Made by a program: the position numbers and the translations under genes. The notes beneath the pieces were generated by a model that was not told the origin of the DNA, made no database searches, and saw only the letters and a program-made list of their open reading frames with translations. Positions 63,024-64,000 of a stretch of 64,000 bases of DNA are shown one piece after another. Source of the stretch: Bacillus oleivorans (GTDB taxonomy: Bacteria > Bacillota > Bacilli > Bacillales > JC228); assembly GCF_900207585.1 (NCBI RefSeq), contig NZ_OAOP01000004.1:1-64000 (forward strand). Direction: 5' to 3'. Each line of letters opens with the position of its first letter. The stretch's first letter is position 1.

Positions 63024-63503
63024 TTAATACACCTGTCCATTCTTTAATTTATCTAAGCATCTAGTAAGCGCGACAAGTCCTCTAATTGTAAATAAAGTAA
63101 AACTTACACTTGCAAATGTATGCAATGGTGACCATTTTTTCCATTCAAATAATCCGGTATATCTTTCAAATAACCATTGTGCTAAACTCATCGGGACACT
63201 GAAGATTAAACTTTTTAGTATAATCATTCCTAATTTATCATTGCTAGATATTTTTACCCAAACAACGCTTAAAAGCGGGAAAAACAGCATATCAAAAATA
63301 ATGTTGGTTTTAAAAGTTTTAGGGAAAGGTCGGCAGGGATACGATATTCTTTTATTTCCTACAACATAAGCATCTATTAGTGTTGACAATACCCCTTTTG
63401 CGAAGAATATAATCAGATTTTCTCTCATTTTTGAACCTCTAAACAAAAATGGAAAGGCAACCATACAGACGGATGTAAGTGAACTTAGCAGTTTTTTCTC
63501 CAA
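63024..63503 (-). CDS. CBO0543-family membrane protein
   Basis: 159 residues and four membrane helices. It shares the loop ISYPCRPFPKTFK and the segment FEWKKWSPLHTFASVSFTLF with the protein at 48229. The start is TTG at 63503, preceded by AAAGGATG. Flanks are AT-rich and no operon partner is obvious. Function is unknown. Confidence 0.72.
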   Translation of the reverse strand: MEKKLLSSLTSVCMVAFPFLFRGSKMRENLIIFFAKGVLSTLIDAYVVGNKRISYPCRPFPKTFKTNIIFDMLFFPLLSVVWVKISSNDKLGMIILKSLIFSVPMSLAQWLFERYTGLFEWKKWSPLHTFASVSFTLFTIRGLVALTRCLDKLKNGQVY

Positions 63504-63635
63504 AATAGGTGCATCCTTTCTAAGTGCATTATTTTTTATAACTTTTCTTAATTAACATAAAGTTATAACTGGTAATTAATACTTTTTTCGTTCGTATATT
63601 CCAAACAGTTTAGATAGAGACTATAACTATTAAAA

Positions 63636-63668
63636 TAGGCGCATTCCGTTTCAATGGAATGCGCCTTT
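63636..63668. terminator. Terminator after the HesB-like gene
   Basis: AGGCGCATTCC and GGAATGCGCCT pair around GTTTCAAT. The minus-strand flank is T-rich. It lies 20 bp past the HesB-like stop codon. Confidence 0.85.
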
Positions 63669-63687
63669 AAGTGAGATTATCAATTTT

Positions 63688-63990
63688 TTAATGATGGCTA
63701 TGCCAGCCCTTAGATGTATTCGTAATCACCATTTCCTCTTTTGGCACGTAAAAATACTGGATCCAAACGCCATCCAAGTACTCATCCCGTTTATCAAGCA
63801 GGATATCAATTCCTTTGTCTGTATGTACGATTTCATCGTGCTCTGTCGGAGTATCTAATTTAATATCATAATGAGCATGATCCCCATGATGATGGGTTAC
63901 ATATACCCGGATCATTTTTCCTTCTGCTTCTTCACTTTCAAGCATTTTTTTCAACACTTTAGCAGCGTTACGATTAATTTTGCAATTCAT
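63688..63990 (-). CDS. HesB/IscA-like Fe-S biogenesis-fold protein
   Basis: 100 residues with the HesB-like fold (AAKVLKKMLESEEAEGKMIRV, then VHTDKGIDILLDKRDEYLDG). The three Cys residues of classical IscA are absent; only Cys3 occurs. Instead it has His clusters, THHHGDHAHYD in the middle and GWHSHH at the end. So it is unlikely to bind an Fe-S cluster in the usual way; metal binding through His is plausible. The start at 63990 is close to the window edge, and the ribosome-binding site cannot be fully judged. Confidence 0.75.
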   Translation of the reverse strand: MNCKINRNAAKVLKKMLESEEAEGKMIRVYVTHHHGDHAHYDIKLDTPTEHDEIVHTDKGIDILLDKRDEYLDGVWIQYFYVPKEEMVITNTSKGWHSHH

Positions 63991-64000
63991 ATTCTAATTC

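Overview
The window is a low-GC Gram-positive chromosome segment from an endospore-forming Bacillaceae (Bacillus sensu lato). Four things show this: strong AGGAGG ribosome-binding sites, spore genes (gamma-type SASP sspE, sspK, YfhD/YfhE), a T-box ahead of tyrS, and a gene order matching the Bacillus subtilis rrnD-ygxA-ygzB-perR-ygaF-gsaB-ygaE-ygaD-ygaC-ygaB-sspE-fabL-yfhS-mutY-yfhP-yfhH-recX-yfhF-yfhE-yfhD block, read here from the rRNA end. Species cannot be assigned from this sequence alone.

Layout. 1-640: 5' end of a 16S rRNA gene (minus strand) with its leader and two promoters. 640-7200: ygxA, ygzB, perR (with a near-perfect Per box), an inserted cobalamin adenosyltransferase/2-hydroxyacid dehydrogenase pair, bcp, a small K+-channel-like protein and gsaB. 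7200-12000: an orphan glutamate synthase large subunit with a CodY-like box over its promoter and an unusual SD-hairpin-AUG leader. 12900-30100: an accessory nutrient-uptake block: ygaE-like exporter, two complete dipeptide/oligopeptide ABC systems (one with an M24 aminopeptidase), and a sensor-regulator-transporter operon. 30700-42900: the conserved ygaD-to-yfhD block, with an SDR and two membrane proteins added. 43300-64000: a variable region with an ABC-F ATPase, three DUF3231 genes (one frameshifted), small membrane proteins, three GNATs (one broken), a Nudix hydrolase, a D-amino-acid PLP enzyme, a giant membrane protein, an APH-like kinase, PaiB, T-box/tyrS, gene remnants and a HesB-like protein.

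The most striking feature is not a gene. Seven intergenic arrays of short degenerate repeats are present (about 4270, 12108, 16083, 20078, 30090, 38033 and 58494). Six have a 20-22 bp period, roughly two helical turns. The one at 38033 differs, with 20-bp elements at 50-bp spacing. They use at least six unrelated sequences, and every array lies just after a gene end or terminator, never in a divergent promoter gap. An eighth candidate, after the yfhD terminator, is a cluster of about ten DnaA-box-like 9-mers.

All calls come from reading the sequence and recalling protein families. No database search, alignment program or folding program was run.
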